40,650 nt of DNA from Beijerinckiaceae bacterium (GCA_947475995.1 CANJNI010000040.1:1-40650), one strand, 5' to 3'. Numbered from the stretch's first letter, positions 7,840-17,754 are shown. Notes: generated by a model not told the origin, from the sequence alone. Numbers and translations are program-made.

Positions 7840-8745
7840 ATGGATTTCGACGCTATCCTGATCGTTGCGGGTTCTGCGGTGCGGCTGGCGACGCCGTTGC
7901 TCTGCGCCTGCCTGGCGGGCTTGTGGTCGGAGCGTTCCGGGATTGTCGACATCGGACTTGAGGGCAAGATGCTTGCGGCGGCGTTCGCGGGCGCGTCTGC
8001 GGCGACCGCCACGGGCAGCGCCATGATGGGTCTTGGCGCGGGGCTGGGCGCCTCGCTCGCGATGGGTCTCCTGCACGGATATGCATCGATCGACCGGAAT
8101 GGTAACCAGATCGTTTCAGGCATGGCGATCAACATGATCGCGGCGGGCCTGACCGCGCTTGTCGGGGCGGCCTGGTTCGGACAGGGCGGCCGGACCCCGT
8201 CCCTGAACGGCGATGCGCGATTCAGTCCGCTGCTCTTCGGACTCGACGGACTGACGCTGGTCACGATCCTGTGCGCTTTTTTCACATGGCTGTTTCTCTA
8301 CAAGAGCCGCTTCGGCCTGCGGTTGCGGGCTGCGGGCGAGAATCCGGCGGCGCTGGAGACGGCGGGCGTGTCGGTGCGGCGCATCCGGTATGCGGGCGTG
8401 GCCATGTGCGGGCTGCTGTGCGGCTTGGGCGGAACCTATCTGTCTGTCTCGCAGGCGGCGGGCTTTCTGCCGCAAATGACCGCCGGAAAGGGGTTCATCG
8501 CGCTTGCCGCGCTGGTGTTCGCAAAATGGAAGCCGATTCCGGCGCTTTTCACCTGCCTGCTGTTCGGCGCGCTCGATGCGATTGCGATCCGCATGCAGGG
8601 CATCTCGGTTCCGGGGATCGGGGCGGTGCCGGTGCAGGCCATCCAGGCGCTGCCATATGTGATGACGGTCATATTGCTGGCAGGCTTCGTGGGGCGCGCA
8701 ATTCCGCCACGAGCGTCCGGCATTCCCTATGTGAAGGAAAATTAG
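7840..8745 (+). CDS. Nucleoside ABC transporter permease 2
   Basis: A 301-residue inner-membrane permease, the shorter partner of permease 1. It contains LWSERSGIVDIGLEGKML, the counterpart of the NIGAEGQ loop in permease 1, and the coupling region GLRLRAAGENPAALETAGV. Roughly eight hydrophobic helices are visible. The shorter length compared with permease 1 is normal for the second subunit of BMP-type transporters. The stop is one base before the cytidine deaminase start, whose AGGAAA Shine-Dalgarno lies within the end of this gene, implying translational coupling of uptake to catabolism. Confidence 0.93.
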   Translation: MDFDAILIVAGSAVRLATPLLCACLAGLWSERSGIVDIGLEGKMLAAAFAGASAATATGSAMMGLGAGLGASLAMGLLHGYASIDRNGNQIVSGMAINMIAAGLTALVGAAWFGQGGRTPSLNGDARFSPLLFGLDGLTLVTILCAFFTWLFLYKSRFGLRLRAAGENPAALETAGVSVRRIRYAGVAMCGLLCGLGGTYLSVSQAAGFLPQMTAGKGFIALAALVFAKWKPIPALFTCLLFGALDAIAIRMQGISVPGIGAVPVQAIQALPYVMTVILLAGFVGRAIPPRASGIPYVKEN

Positions 8746-8746
8746 T

Positions 8747-9148
8747 ATGAAATCGCTCGATTCGCTTTTCGCGGCGGCGCGCGCCGCGCAGGCGAACGCC
8801 TATGCGCCATATTCGCGATTCCAGGTCGGGGCGGCGGTGCTAACGCCCCAGGGTCGCATCTACGGCGGCTGCAATGTGGAAAACGCCGCCTATCCGGTCG
8901 GCGTCTGCGCGGAAGCCTCGGCAATTTCAGCCATGGTTTGCGCAGGCGACAACCGCATCAGCGAGATTCTGGTGGTAGGCGACGGGGATACTCTGGTGAC
9001 GCCGTGCGGCGCCTGCCGCCAAAGGATCAGCGAGTTTTCTATATCGTCAACGCGCATTCATATCGCCGGACCGGGGGGCGTTCGTCATTCCTTTACCCCG
9101 GATGAATTATTGCCTCACTCTTTCGGACCAAAAAATTTAGGAGTCTAG
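8747..9148 (+). CDS. cdd: Cytidine deaminase
   Basis: A 133-residue homotetrameric-type cytidine deaminase converting cytidine and deoxycytidine to uridine and deoxyuridine. The zinc site is complete: C54 and the proton-shuttling E56 in CNVENAAYPVGVCAEASAI, plus C87 and C90 in PCGACRQ. FQVGAAVLTPQGRIYGG binds substrate. The last 35-40 codons are noticeably richer in A and T than the rest of the operon, with codons such as ATA, TTA, TCT and AAA; the protein is still full length. It directly follows the permeases, placing deamination immediately after uptake. Confidence 0.95.
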   Translation: MKSLDSLFAAARAAQANAYAPYSRFQVGAAVLTPQGRIYGGCNVENAAYPVGVCAEASAISAMVCAGDNRISEILVVGDGDTLVTPCGACRQRISEFSISSTRIHIAGPGGVRHSFTPDELLPHSFGPKNLGV

Positions 9149-9169
9149 AGCGGAAACGAAAGCGGGCTG

Positions 9170-10015
9170 ATGAGCAATCCGAGCGAAACATCTGCACAGA
9201 TCATTCAGGCGCAAGCGGGAGCTGCGCCGATCGAATATGCGTTCGTGCTGGGAACCGGCCTTGGCTCCGCCATGGAGGGCGTGGAAGATGCCGTCACCAT
9301 CCCGTTCTCCGAACTGCCGGGCTTTCCGGTTCCGGCCGTCTCCGGCCATGCGGGCAATCTGATCGTCGGGACGCAGGACGGCATGCGGGTCGCCTACATG
9401 CAGGGCCGCACCCATTATTACGAAACCGGCGATCCGCGCGCGATGGCGGTGCCGCTCGAAACGCTGGCGATGATCGGCGTGCAGAACCTCATCCTGACCA
9501 ATTCGGCGGGCTCGGTGAAGGCCGATCTCTATCCACGTTCGCTGGTGCTTCTGACCGATCACATCAACTTCAGCGGCACCAATCCGCTGATCGGTCTGGC
9601 GTCGGACGGCGGCTTCGTGTCGATGACGGACGCCTACGACCCGCGCCTCGCCCGTCGCCTGAAGCGCGCCGCCACCACGGCAGGCGTACAATTGCACGAA
9701 GGCGTCTACATGTGGTTCTCCGGCCCGTCCTTCGAGACCCCGGCCGAGATCAAGATGGCGCGCACGCTCGGCGCTGACGTTGTCGGCATGTCGACGGTTC
9801 CGGAAGTCATCATCGCCAGACGTCTGGGCCTGCGGGTCGCGGCGATTTCGATCATCACGAATTTCGGCGCGGGCTTCCAGGGCGGAAACCCGACCCATCT
9901 GGAAACGCGCGAGACCGCCATGCAGGGCGCGATTGCGCTGCGCCGGCTGCTGCGCACCATGTTGCGCACCAAGGAAGAAGCTTGGGGCATTCGACAGCCG
10001 GGCACGCCCAGATGA
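9170..10015 (+). CDS. punA: Purine-nucleoside phosphorylase (trimeric type)
   Basis: A 281-residue phosphorylase of the trimeric PNP class, cleaving inosine, guanosine and their deoxy forms with phosphate to free base plus (deoxy)ribose-1-phosphate. Visible motifs are the phosphate loop VLGTGLGSAMEGV, VSGHAGNL, MQGRTHYYE (phosphate-binding histidine region), TNSAGSV, the base-site region HINFSGTNPLIG, and the late MSTVPEVIIARRLGLRVAAIS. The ATG at 9170 has only a weak SD, 21 bases after the cdd stop. The 3' end overlaps deoC by ATGA. It is distinct from the hexameric DeoD type. The sugar phosphate formed would need DeoB, encoded on the opposite strand at 13718-14935. Confidence 0.93.
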   Translation: MSNPSETSAQIIQAQAGAAPIEYAFVLGTGLGSAMEGVEDAVTIPFSELPGFPVPAVSGHAGNLIVGTQDGMRVAYMQGRTHYYETGDPRAMAVPLETLAMIGVQNLILTNSAGSVKADLYPRSLVLLTDHINFSGTNPLIGLASDGGFVSMTDAYDPRLARRLKRAATTAGVQLHEGVYMWFSGPSFETPAEIKMARTLGADVVGMSTVPEVIIARRLGLRVAAISIITNFGAGFQGGNPTHLETRETAMQGAIALRRLLRTMLRTKEEAWGIRQPGTPR

Positions 10016-10776
10016 GTGAGGCCCCGGACCAGATTGCCGCGCGCCGGGCGCTTCAGCTTCTCGATCTGACCGATCTGAACGACGATTGCCGCGAGGCGGC
10101 CGTCGAAAAGCTGTGCGAGCGCGCCGTGACGCCTTACGGGCACGTCGCCGCCATCTGCATCTGGCCGCAATTCGTCAAGTCGGCGCGCGCGCGGCTCGCC
10201 CGGCCGGTTGCGGTTGCGACTGTCATCAACTTTCCTGCCGGCGGCGGCAATGTGATGCATGCGATCGAGGATGCGCGCGAAGCCCTGGGAGACGGAGCCG
10301 ACGAGATCGATCTGGTCATGCCCTACAAGGCGCTGCTGCGTGACGACGACGTCACCGTGCGCGAGATGATCGAGGGCGTGGCGGGCGAAGTCCCGCAGGG
10401 CAAGTCGCTGAAAGTCATTCTCGAAACCGGCGCTCTCGGGTCGCCCGCGATGATCTTGCGCGCGAGCCGGATCGCCATCGCGTCGGGCGCGCATTTCATC
10501 AAGACCTCGACCGGCAAGATCGCCGTTTCGGCGACGCCCGAGGCCGCCCGCATCATGCTCGATGCGATCCGGCATGCGCCGCGTCCGGTCGGCTTCAAGG
10601 CTGCGGGGGGCATCCGGACCCTTGCGGACGCGCAAACCTATCTCGCCATCGCGGACGAGATCATGGGGCCGGACTGGGCGAAGCCCGAAACATTCCGCTT
10701 CGGCGCAAGCGGTCTTCTCGATGCGCTGCTCGCGACGCTCGATGGGCGCGCTGCCGCAAGCTCCGGCGGCTATTGA
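10012..10776 (+). CDS. deoC: Deoxyribose-phosphate aldolase
   Basis: A 254-residue class I aldolase splitting 2-deoxyribose-5-phosphate into glyceraldehyde-3-phosphate and acetaldehyde. The Schiff-base lysine is K164 in HFIKTSTGK, with the accessory D100 (DEIDLVMPY) and K196 (VGFKAAGGIR) in their usual places. Length matches the family. The ATG at 10012 shares ATGA with the punA stop. It supplies the last step by which deoxynucleosides enter central metabolism. Confidence 0.96.
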   Translation: MSEAPDQIAARRALQLLDLTDLNDDCREAAVEKLCERAVTPYGHVAAICIWPQFVKSARARLARPVAVATVINFPAGGGNVMHAIEDAREALGDGADEIDLVMPYKALLRDDDVTVREMIEGVAGEVPQGKSLKVILETGALGSPAMILRASRIAIASGAHFIKTSTGKIAVSATPEAARIMLDAIRHAPRPVGFKAAGGIRTLADAQTYLAIADEIMGPDWAKPETFRFGASGLLDALLATLDGRAAASSGGY

Positions 10777-12101
10777 TGCTTCCGCAGGAAATCATCCGCC
10801 GCAAACGCGACGGCAAGCAGCTTTCCGCAGACGAAATCAGTTTCTTCATCGAGGGTCTCACGGACGGGCGTATCGTGGATGCGCAGGCCTCGGCTCTCGC
10901 CATGGCGATCTTCTTTCAGGGGCTCGACATCGACGAATGCGCCAGCCTCACGCGGGCCATGATGCAATCAGGCGCTGTGCTCGACTGGTCGAAAGAAGAT
11001 TTGCGCGGGCCGGTGCTGGACAAGCATTCGACAGGCGGCGTCGGCGACAATGTCTCGCTGATGCTGGCGCCTGCGGTGGCGGCCTGCGGGGCGCACGTGC
11101 CGATGATCTCGGGCCGCGGCCTTGGCCATACGGGCGGAACGCTCGACAAGCTGGATTCGATTCCCGGCTATGAGGCGCAGCCGGATGAGGCCTTGTTCCG
11201 CAAGGTCGTACGCGACGTCGGTTGCGCGATCATCGGCCAAACGACCGCGCTCGCGCCTGCCGACAAGAAGCTCTACGCCATCCGCGACGTTACGGCGACG
11301 GTGGAGTCGATTCCGCTGATCACGGCCTCCATCCTGTCGAAGAAGCTCGCGGCCGGATTGCAGGGCCTCGTGATGGACGTCAAGACCGGCGCGGGCGCCT
11401 TCATGCCGACGCTCGAGCGTTCCCGCGATCTGGCGCGCAGCATTGTGGAAGTTGCGCGGCGCGCGGGACTTCCTGCCTCGGCGCTGATTACCGACATGGA
11501 TCAACCGCTGGCCTCCGCCGCCGGCAATGCGGTGGAAGTCGTCAACGCGCTCGATTACCTGACGGGGGCGTCGCGCGATGCGCGCCTGCATCGCGTCGTG
11601 GTCGCACTCGGCGCAGAGATGCTCTTGCTCGGCAAGCTCGCTGCGAACAACGAAGACGCCGCCGCAAGGATCGAAAATGCAATTTCGTCCGGCAAGGCTG
11701 CGGATTATTTCGAACGCATGTCGGCCGGGCTCGGCGGGCCTGCAAACCTTTTGAAAAACTATCGCCAGATCCTGCCCGGCGCGCCGGTCCAGAAGCCGGT
11801 CTTCGCGCTGCGCACAGGCTTCGTTGAATCCATCCGGACGATGGAAGTCGGGCTCGCGGTCGTGTCGCTCGGCGGCGGGCGCGCTCGTCCGCAGGATGAC
11901 GTCGATCCGGTCGTCGGCTTCACCTCGCTCGCCGAACTGGGCGATGAGGTGCACGCTTCGCGCCCGCTCGGCATCGTGCATGCGCGCACGCAGATGCAGG
12001 CCGAAGCCGCGACGGAGGCCTTGCGCAAGGCCTATCGGGTCGGCGATGCAAGACCTGCCGGTCGCGCGCCCGTGGTCGAGCGTTTTGGAGAGAGCCGTTG
12101 A
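10776..12101 (+). CDS. deoA: Thymidine phosphorylase
   Basis: A 441-residue thymidine/pyrimidine nucleoside phosphorylase releasing thymine or uracil and deoxyribose-1-phosphate. The diagnostic stretch DKHSTGGVGDNVSLMLAP is followed by ISGRGLGHTGGTLDKLDSI and MDVKTGAGAFM, covering phosphate and base sites. The N-terminal helical domain (IIRRKRDGKQLSADEI) and C-terminal alpha/beta lobe are complete. The ATG at 10776 shares one base with the deoC stop (TGATG). With Cdd upstream, pyrimidine deoxynucleosides can be fully broken down. Confidence 0.95.
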   Translation: MLPQEIIRRKRDGKQLSADEISFFIEGLTDGRIVDAQASALAMAIFFQGLDIDECASLTRAMMQSGAVLDWSKEDLRGPVLDKHSTGGVGDNVSLMLAPAVAACGAHVPMISGRGLGHTGGTLDKLDSIPGYEAQPDEALFRKVVRDVGCAIIGQTTALAPADKKLYAIRDVTATVESIPLITASILSKKLAAGLQGLVMDVKTGAGAFMPTLERSRDLARSIVEVARRAGLPASALITDMDQPLASAAGNAVEVVNALDYLTGASRDARLHRVVVALGAEMLLLGKLAANNEDAAARIENAISSGKAADYFERMSAGLGGPANLLKNYRQILPGAPVQKPVFALRTGFVESIRTMEVGLAVVSLGGGRARPQDDVDPVVGFTSLAELGDEVHASRPLGIVHARTQMQAEAATEALRKAYRVGDARPAGRAPVVERFGESR

Positions 12102-13039
12102 GTCTTGTGGTGAGCCTGACCGGTTGGGACCCGGAGCCGTGGGTCGAGGCCTTCGGCGATCTTTTGCCCGACCATGAAGTTCTGACGCTCGCGCAAGTCA
12201 CGGCGCCTGACGATGTGCATTATGTGGCGACGTGGAAACATCCGCCCGGCAGCCTCTCGGCCTACAAGAATCTGCGTGCGATTTTTTCGCTCGGGGCAGG
12301 CGTCGATCATGTGTTTCGTGACGCCGATCTGCCGAACGTGCCTGTCGTGCGGGTGGTTGACGCCGACCTGCGCGACCGCATGAGCGAATGGGTGATGCTT
12401 CATGTGCTGATGCATCACCGTCAGCAGCGCATGTACGACTGGCAGCAGGGTGCGCGCATCTGGGAAGATGACCGCTTCCAGCCCGCCGCGCGCGATGTGC
12501 GCGTCGGCGTCATGGGCATGGGCGTCTTGGGCGCGGATGCAGCGCGCAAGCTCGCCGTAATAGGCTTCGATGTGGCGGGCTGGAGCCGCACGCCCAAAGA
12601 GGTCGACGGCGTCGAAAGCTATGCGGAAGACGAACTCGACGAATTTCTCGGCCGCACCGATATTCTGGTTGTGCTGTTGCCGTTGACGCCTGCGACGCGC
12701 GGCATTCTCAATGCGTCGCTGTTCGGGCGGCTTGCGCGGGACGGGCGGCTGGGTGCGCCCGTTCTGCTCAATGCGGGTCGCGGCGGGCTGCAGAACGAGG
12801 CTGACATTCTTGAGGCGCTCAACGAAGGCGTGCTGAAAGCCGCAACGCTCGACGTCTTCGCGACGGAGCCCTTGCCGCAGGACTCGCCGCTATGGGACGA
12901 TCCTCGCATCACGATCACGCCGCATAATGCGGCGATCTCGGAAGTGGATTCCATCGCGCGCTTCGTGGCGGGCAAGATCGCCGCGCTGGATCGCGGTGAA
13001 AACCTCACCGATGTGGTCGATCCGCAGCGGCAGTACTGA
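12098..13039 (+). CDS. GhrA-type glyoxylate/hydroxypyruvate reductase (D-2-hydroxyacid dehydrogenase)
   Basis: A 313-residue NAD(P)-dependent D-2-hydroxyacid dehydrogenase most like GhrA. The Rossmann loop is VGVMGMGVLGADAAR, followed by SRTPKE, whose arginine suits NADP. The catalytic triad is visible as R in NAGRGGLQN, E in FATEPLPQDS and H in ITPHNAAIS. The start is TTG at 12098, overlapping the deoA stop as TTGA, with GGAG seven bases upstream; GTG codons at 12107 and 12110 are alternatives. It is the last gene of the nucleoside operon, where its substrate is not obvious; reduction of a glyoxylate-like product of base breakdown is one guess. Confidence 0.88.
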   Translation: MSLVVSLTGWDPEPWVEAFGDLLPDHEVLTLAQVTAPDDVHYVATWKHPPGSLSAYKNLRAIFSLGAGVDHVFRDADLPNVPVVRVVDADLRDRMSEWVMLHVLMHHRQQRMYDWQQGARIWEDDRFQPAARDVRVGVMGMGVLGADAARKLAVIGFDVAGWSRTPKEVDGVESYAEDELDEFLGRTDILVVLLPLTPATRGILNASLFGRLARDGRLGAPVLLNAGRGGLQNEADILEALNEGVLKAATLDVFATEPLPQDSPLWDDPRITITPHNAAISEVDSIARFVAGKIAALDRGENLTDVVDPQRQY

Positions 13040-13041
13040 AG

Positions 13042-13671
13042 CTATTTCGTTCCGAACATGCGGTCACCCGCGTCGCCGAGGCCCGGCACTATATAGCCGA
13101 GCTCGTTGAGATGGCTGTCGAGCGCCGCCGTCCAGATCGGCACGTCGGGATGTTCGGCGCGCATCTTGGCGACCCCTTCGGGCGCGGCGACGAGGCACAC
13201 GAAGCGAATGTCCTTCGCGCCCCGTCCTTTCAGCAGGCTGATGGCCGCCGTGGCCGAATTGCCGGTGGCCAGCATCGGGTCCATGACGATGACGAGGCGA
13301 TCCGCCAGATCATGCGGGGCCTTGAAGTAATATTCGATCGCCTCCAGCGTGTCGTGGTCGCGATAAAGGCCGATGAAGGCCACGCGCGCGGCCGGCACGA
13401 GTTCCAGCATGCCGTTCAGAAAGCCCATGCCGGCGCGCAGGATCGGGGCGAAGACCAGCTTCTTCCCGGAGATCGCCGGACTTTGCATTTTGGTCAGCGG
13501 GGTTTCGATCTCGATCATCTCTTCGGGGAGATCGCGCGTCACCTCGTAGCAGAGCAGCTTGCCGATTTCGTCCAGCAATTGCCGGAAGCTTTTCGTCGAG
13601 CAGTCCTTTTCGCGCATCAATGTCAGCTTGTGACGCACAAGCGGATGCGCGACGACCGTGCAGCCTTCCAT
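13042..13671 (-). CDS. upp: Uracil phosphoribosyltransferase
   Basis: A 209-residue enzyme converting uracil and PRPP to UMP. The PRPP-binding motif is [11 protein letters not shown], the flexible loop is [12 protein letters not shown], and the uracil-binding C-terminus is [20 protein letters not shown]. The ATG at 13669-13671 has GGGGG upstream; a TTG six bases earlier is less suitable. It is the last gene of the minus-strand yej-deoB-upp set and converges on the ghrA-like gene with only two bases between stop codons. It would recover the uracil released by thymidine phosphorylase acting on deoxyuridine. Confidence 0.96.
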   Translation of the reverse strand: MEGCTVVAHPLVRHKLTLMREKDCSTKSFRQLLDEIGKLLCYEVTRDLPEEMIEIETPLTKMQSPAISGKKLVFAPILRAGMGFLNGMLELVPAARVAFIGLYRDHDTLEAIEYYFKAPHDLADRLVIVMDPMLATGNSATAAISLLKGRGAKDIRFVCLVAAPEGVAKMRAEHPDVPIWTAALDSHLNELGYIVPGLGDAGDRMFGTK

Positions 13672-13717
13672 GATCAACCCCCGTGTTCGCGCAAGTGTAG
13701 TCCGTGCAGGCGCGGCG

Positions 13718-14935
13718 TCAAAGCCAGGATGCGCCGCTGCGAGTGGGCGGCAGGCCTAGGTGCTTCGCAACAGTTGCGCCCATGTCGGCGAAGGTCTTGC
13801 GGCCGCCGATGGAGCCGGGCTTCACGCCGGGGCCGAAGGCCAGAATGGGCACATGTTCGCGCGTGTGGTCCGTGCCGCGCCAGGTGGGATCGTTTCCGTG
13901 GTCGGCGGTGAGCAAGGCAAAATCGCCGGGCTTCAGACGCGCCAGCAATTCGGGAATGCGCGCGTCGAAACGTTCCAGCCCGGCCGCATAGCCGGGCACA
14001 TCGCGGCGATGCCCGTAGTCGGTATCCAGATCGACATAGTTGGCGAACACGAACCCTCCATCGGGAAGGCTGTCGATGTGCCCGAGCGTCCTGTCGAACA
14101 GATCCATGTCGCCGGCGCCCTTGATCTCCTGACCTGTGTTGCGATGGGCGAAGATGTCGCCGATCTTGCCGATGGAAATCACCGGGCGGCCCGCAGCGGC
14201 GCAGAGATCCAGAATGTTTCCGTGCGTGGGCGGGATTGCGTAATCCTTGCGGTGCGGCGTGCGCTTGAAATTGCTTTTGTTCGTTCCGACGAAAGGCCGG
14301 GCGATGACGCGGCCTACCTTGAGGGGATCGCAAAGTTTGCGAACCGTGATGCAGAGATCGTAGAGCCGCTGCAGACCGAAGGAATCTTCGTGGGCGGCGA
14401 TTTGCAGCACCGAGTCGGCCGATGTGTAGACGATCGGCTTGACGGTGCGCAGATGTTCCTCGCCAAGCACATCAATGATCGCGACGCCCGCCGCGTGGCG
14501 ATTGCCCAGAATGCCTGGCAACCTGCCTTCGCGGATGATGGCGTCCACCAGATCCGCCGGAAACGACGGTTCTGTCGGCGGGAAATAACCCCAAGCGAAT
14601 TCGGCGGGCGCGCCGGCGATTTCCCAATGGCCGGAGGGTGTATCCTTGCCCTGCGAAACCTCGACGCCGTAGCCCCACTGGCCTGTTGCATTTACGCGCG
14701 AGAGGCCGGGCGGCAATTTTCCGGTCGAAGCTTCGCACAGATTGCCAAGGCCGAGCGCATCAAGGTGCGGCAGGCGCAGCGGCCCCGAACGCAAACCGGC
14801 GCGGTCTCCCTCGCCGCGCGCGCAGGCCTCCGCGATATGGCCGAGCGTATCGGCGCCTGCATCGCCAAACAGGTGCGAATCATGCGCGGCGCCGCATCCG
14901 ACGGAATCGAGAACGAGGATGAAGGCGCGCGGCAT
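13718..14935 (-). CDS. deoB: Phosphopentomutase
   Basis: A 405-residue alkaline-phosphatase-superfamily mutase that interconverts (deoxy)ribose-1-phosphate and -5-phosphate, linking PunA and DeoA to DeoC. N-terminal metal ligand region is [10 protein letters not shown]; the phosphorylated threonine is in [11 protein letters not shown]-terminal metal ligands are in [12 protein letters not shown] and [12 protein letters not shown]. Length is full. The SD AGGAAG overlaps the TAG stop of the upstream yejF gene, so translation is coupled to the peptide transporter rather than to the nucleoside operon, which lies on the other strand. Confidence 0.96.
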   Translation of the reverse strand: MPRAFILVLDSVGCGAAHDSHLFGDAGADTLGHIAEACARGEGDRAGLRSGPLRLPHLDALGLGNLCEASTGKLPPGLSRVNATGQWGYGVEVSQGKDTPSGHWEIAGAPAEFAWGYFPPTEPSFPADLVDAIIREGRLPGILGNRHAAGVAIIDVLGEEHLRTVKPIVYTSADSVLQIAAHEDSFGLQRLYDLCITVRKLCDPLKVGRVIARPFVGTNKSNFKRTPHRKDYAIPPTHGNILDLCAAAGRPVISIGKIGDIFAHRNTGQEIKGAGDMDLFDRTLGHIDSLPDGGFVFANYVDLDTDYGHRRDVPGYAAGLERFDARIPELLARLKPGDFALLTADHGNDPTWRGTDHTREHVPILAFGPGVKPGSIGGRKTFADMGATVAKHLGLPPTRSGASWL

Positions 14936-14943
14936 GTTGCTTC

Positions 14944-16578
14944 CTACTGGCTGACGGCGCCGCTGGCGTCGGCTTCTATGCGGAACGCGGCAGCGAAGAG
15001 CGCGCGCGTGTAATCCTCTTGCGGGGCTGCGAAGATGGTCGCAGCGGGACCTTTCTCCACCACCTTGCCGTGGCGCATGACGATCAGGTCTGTCGCCAGC
15101 GCGCGCACCACCTTCAGGTCGTGACTGATGAACATGTAAGCCAGATTGCGGCGCTTCTGCAGGTCGCGCAACAGATCGACAATCTGCGCCTGCACGGACA
15201 TGTCGAGCGCCGACGTGGGCTCGTCCAGCACCACGAAGCGCGGCTCGAGCGCCATGGCGCGCGCGATCGCGATGCGCTGTCGCTGGCCGCCGGAAAATTC
15301 GTGCGGGTAACGATCCATGGCGGCAGGGTCGAGGCCGGTGTCCTTCAGGGCCCGGGCGACGATCTCGCGGCGAGCTTCGTAGGAGAGGTCCTTGTGTTGC
15401 ACCTCGAGGCCTTCCGCCACAATGTCGGCGACCGACATGCGCGGCGAGAGCGATCCATAAGGGTCCTGAAACACGATCTGCATGTCGCGCCGCAAGGGAC
15501 GCATGGCGTTTGAATCATGGCCGTCTATGCGCGAGCCCAGATAGCAGATTGGCCCTTCAGAGCGGATCAGACGCAACAGCGCCAGACCAAGCGTTGTCTT
15601 TCCCGATCCGGATTCGCCCACGACGCCGAGCGTCTGGCCTTCTCTCACCGTGACCGAAATGCCGTCGACGGCCTTGATGTGGCCAACGGTCTTGCGCAGG
15701 AAGCCGCGCTTGATCGGAAACCAGACGCGCAAGTTATCGGCGGTGACGACAGGCTTCGCGCGGTCGTCGGATTTCGGCGCATCGCCTTTCGGTTCTGCGG
15801 CCAACAGTGCCTTCGTGTAGGGGTGCCGGGGCGTGGTGAATATCTGCGCGACGGGACCGGCTTCGACGATCTTGCCGTGCTGCATGACGCAGACGTCGTC
15901 GGCGATCTTGCGGACGATGCCAAGGTCATGCGTGATGAACAGCATCGCCATGCCGTGCTTGTTCTGAAGTTCTTTCAACAGCTTCAGAATCTGCGCCTGC
16001 ACGGTGACGTCGAGCGCGGTGGTGGGCTCGTCCGCTATGAACAGGTCGGGCCGGTTGGCGAGCGCCATGGCGATCATCACGCGCTGGCGCTGGCCGCCCG
16101 ACAATTGATGCGGATAGGCGCCGAGCCGTGTCGCGGGTTCCGGAATGCCGACTTCCGCGAGAAGTTCGACAATGTGCGAGCGGATTTTTTCCTCGCCTCG
16201 CATACCGTGCAGTTCGAGGATTTCGCCGATCTGCTTCTCGATTGTGTGCAGTGGATTAAGCGAGGTCATCGGCTCCTGAAAGACCATCGTGATGGCCTTG
16301 CCGCGCACCGTCCGAAGCTCGTCCTCGCGGATTTGCAGCAGATCTCTGCCGCGAAAGAAGACTTCGCCGGAGGGATGCGTGGCGGATGTCGCGCCGAGCA
16401 GGCGCACGACCGAAAGCGCGGTGACGGATTTGCCGGAGCCGGATTCGCCGACGATCGCCAGCGTGCGACCGCGCTCCAGCGAAAACGATACGCGATCCAC
16501 CGCGAGCGACGTGCGCCCGCCCTGCGTAAAGGCGACGGAGAGATCGCGGACGTCGAGAAGTTTGTCTGAAGGGCGCAT
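14944..16578 (-). CDS. yejF: YejF-type peptide ABC transporter, fused double ATPase
   Basis: A 544-residue fusion of two OppD/OppF-like ATP-binding domains, as in YejF. Domain 1: Walker A GESGSGKS (about residue 44), signature LSGGQRQRV, Walker [13 protein letters not shown]. Domain 2: Walker [10 protein letters not shown] (about residue 325), signature FSGGQRQRI, Walker [13 protein letters not shown]. Both sites look catalytically intact. A C-terminal oligopeptide-transporter segment ([14 protein letters not shown]) is present. It shares one base with yejE and is followed after eight bases by deoB. Confidence 0.94.
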   Translation of the reverse strand: MRPSDKLLDVRDLSVAFTQGGRTSLAVDRVSFSLERGRTLAIVGESGSGKSVTALSVVRLLGATSATHPSGEVFFRGRDLLQIREDELRTVRGKAITMVFQEPMTSLNPLHTIEKQIGEILELHGMRGEEKIRSHIVELLAEVGIPEPATRLGAYPHQLSGGQRQRVMIAMALANRPDLFIADEPTTALDVTVQAQILKLLKELQNKHGMAMLFITHDLGIVRKIADDVCVMQHGKIVEAGPVAQIFTTPRHPYTKALLAAEPKGDAPKSDDRAKPVVTADNLRVWFPIKRGFLRKTVGHIKAVDGISVTVREGQTLGVVGESGSGKTTLGLALLRLIRSEGPICYLGSRIDGHDSNAMRPLRRDMQIVFQDPYGSLSPRMSVADIVAEGLEVQHKDLSYEARREIVARALKDTGLDPAAMDRYPHEFSGGQRQRIAIARAMALEPRFVVLDEPTSALDMSVQAQIVDLLRDLQKRRNLAYMFISHDLKVVRALATDLIVMRHGKVVEKGPAATIFAAPQEDYTRALFAAAFRIEADASGAVSQ

Positions 16579-17753
16579 CAGGCAAACGTCTTTCGCGGAT
16601 CGAAGGCGTCGCGCACGGCTTCACCGATGAAGATGAGCAGCGACAGGATGGTGGCGATCACCACAAAGCCGGTGAGGCCGAGCCATGGCGCCTGCAGATG
16701 AGACTTGCCCTGCAGCAGCAATTCGCCGAGCGAGGGCGAACCGGGCGGCAGGCCGAAGCCGAGAAAATCGAGCGAGGTGAGCGTCGTGATCGACGAGTTC
16801 AGCACGAAGGGCAGGAAGGTGAGCGTCGCCACCATGGCGTTGGGCAGCAGGTGCCGCAGCATGATCTTGCGGTTCGACAGGCCGAGCGCGCGCGCGGCGT
16901 TGACATATTCGAAATTGCGGGCGCGCAGGAATTCGGCCCGAACCACATGCACGAGCGACACCCAGGAGAACAGCAGCAGGATGCCGAGCAGCACGAAGAA
17001 GCTTGGCGTGATGATCGAGGAGACGATGATCAGAAGGTAGAGGTGCGGCAGGGACGACCAGATTTCGATGAACCGCTGGAACACGAGGTCCATCCACCCT
17101 CCGAAATATCCCTGCACGGCCCCGGCCAGGATGCCGATGACGGAAGAAACGCCCGCCAGAATGAGGCCGAACAGGATCGAGATTCGGAAGCCGTAGATGA
17201 GCCGGGCCAGCACATCGCGGCCCTGATCGTCGGTGCCGAGCCAGTTCGTTTCGAGATCCGCGCAGCCTGCGCTGGGCTTGTCGGGAAACTTCTTCGTCGC
17301 GACTGCCTTGCACTGGTCTTCGCGCAGCCGCCAGGTCGGCGGCGAAGGAGCGGGCGTCGGCAGATCGAGATTGTGCGTGCGGTAAGAAAAGCGGACCGGC
17401 GGCCAGAGCATCCAGCCGTTCTTGGAGATTTCATCCGCGATGAAGGGATCGCGATAATCCGTCTCGGCCAGGAAGCCGCCAAATTTTTCTTCCGGGTAAT
17501 TGGCGACGATCGGGAACAGCAACTCGCCCTTGTAGGACGCCATGATCGGGCGATCGTTGGCGATGACCTCGGCGAACAGCGAAAGCCCGAACAGTACGAG
17601 GAATATCCAGAACGACCAGTAGCCGCGCCGGTTGCGGCGAAAATTGTCGAGGCGGCGCTGGTTGACGGGCGACAGTTTCAGAAGGCCCTTGCGCGGAAGG
17701 GCCGGGGCGAGCGGCGCGCCGGCGGTTGCGTCCAGAACGGAAACGCCTGTCAT
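16578..17753 (-). CDS. yejE: YejE-type peptide ABC transporter permease
   Basis: A 391-residue permease of the DppC/OppC type. The N-terminal LSPVNQRRLDNFRRNRRGYWS is a YejE hallmark; one helix precedes a large periplasmic insert (about residues 65-165), and LETNWLGTDDQGRDVLARLIYG precedes the conserved transmembrane core. The ATPase-contact loop is YVNAARALGLSNRKIMLRHLLPN. The insert is normal for YejE, not a fusion. One base separates it from yejB and one base overlaps yejF. Confidence 0.93.
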   Translation of the reverse strand: MTGVSVLDATAGAPLAPALPRKGLLKLSPVNQRRLDNFRRNRRGYWSFWIFLVLFGLSLFAEVIANDRPIMASYKGELLFPIVANYPEEKFGGFLAETDYRDPFIADEISKNGWMLWPPVRFSYRTHNLDLPTPAPSPPTWRLREDQCKAVATKKFPDKPSAGCADLETNWLGTDDQGRDVLARLIYGFRISILFGLILAGVSSVIGILAGAVQGYFGGWMDLVFQRFIEIWSSLPHLYLLIIVSSIITPSFFVLLGILLLFSWVSLVHVVRAEFLRARNFEYVNAARALGLSNRKIMLRHLLPNAMVATLTFLPFVLNSSITTLTSLDFLGFGLPPGSPSLGELLLQGKSHLQAPWLGLTGFVVIATILSLLIFIGEAVRDAFDPRKTFA

Positions 17754-17754
17754 C

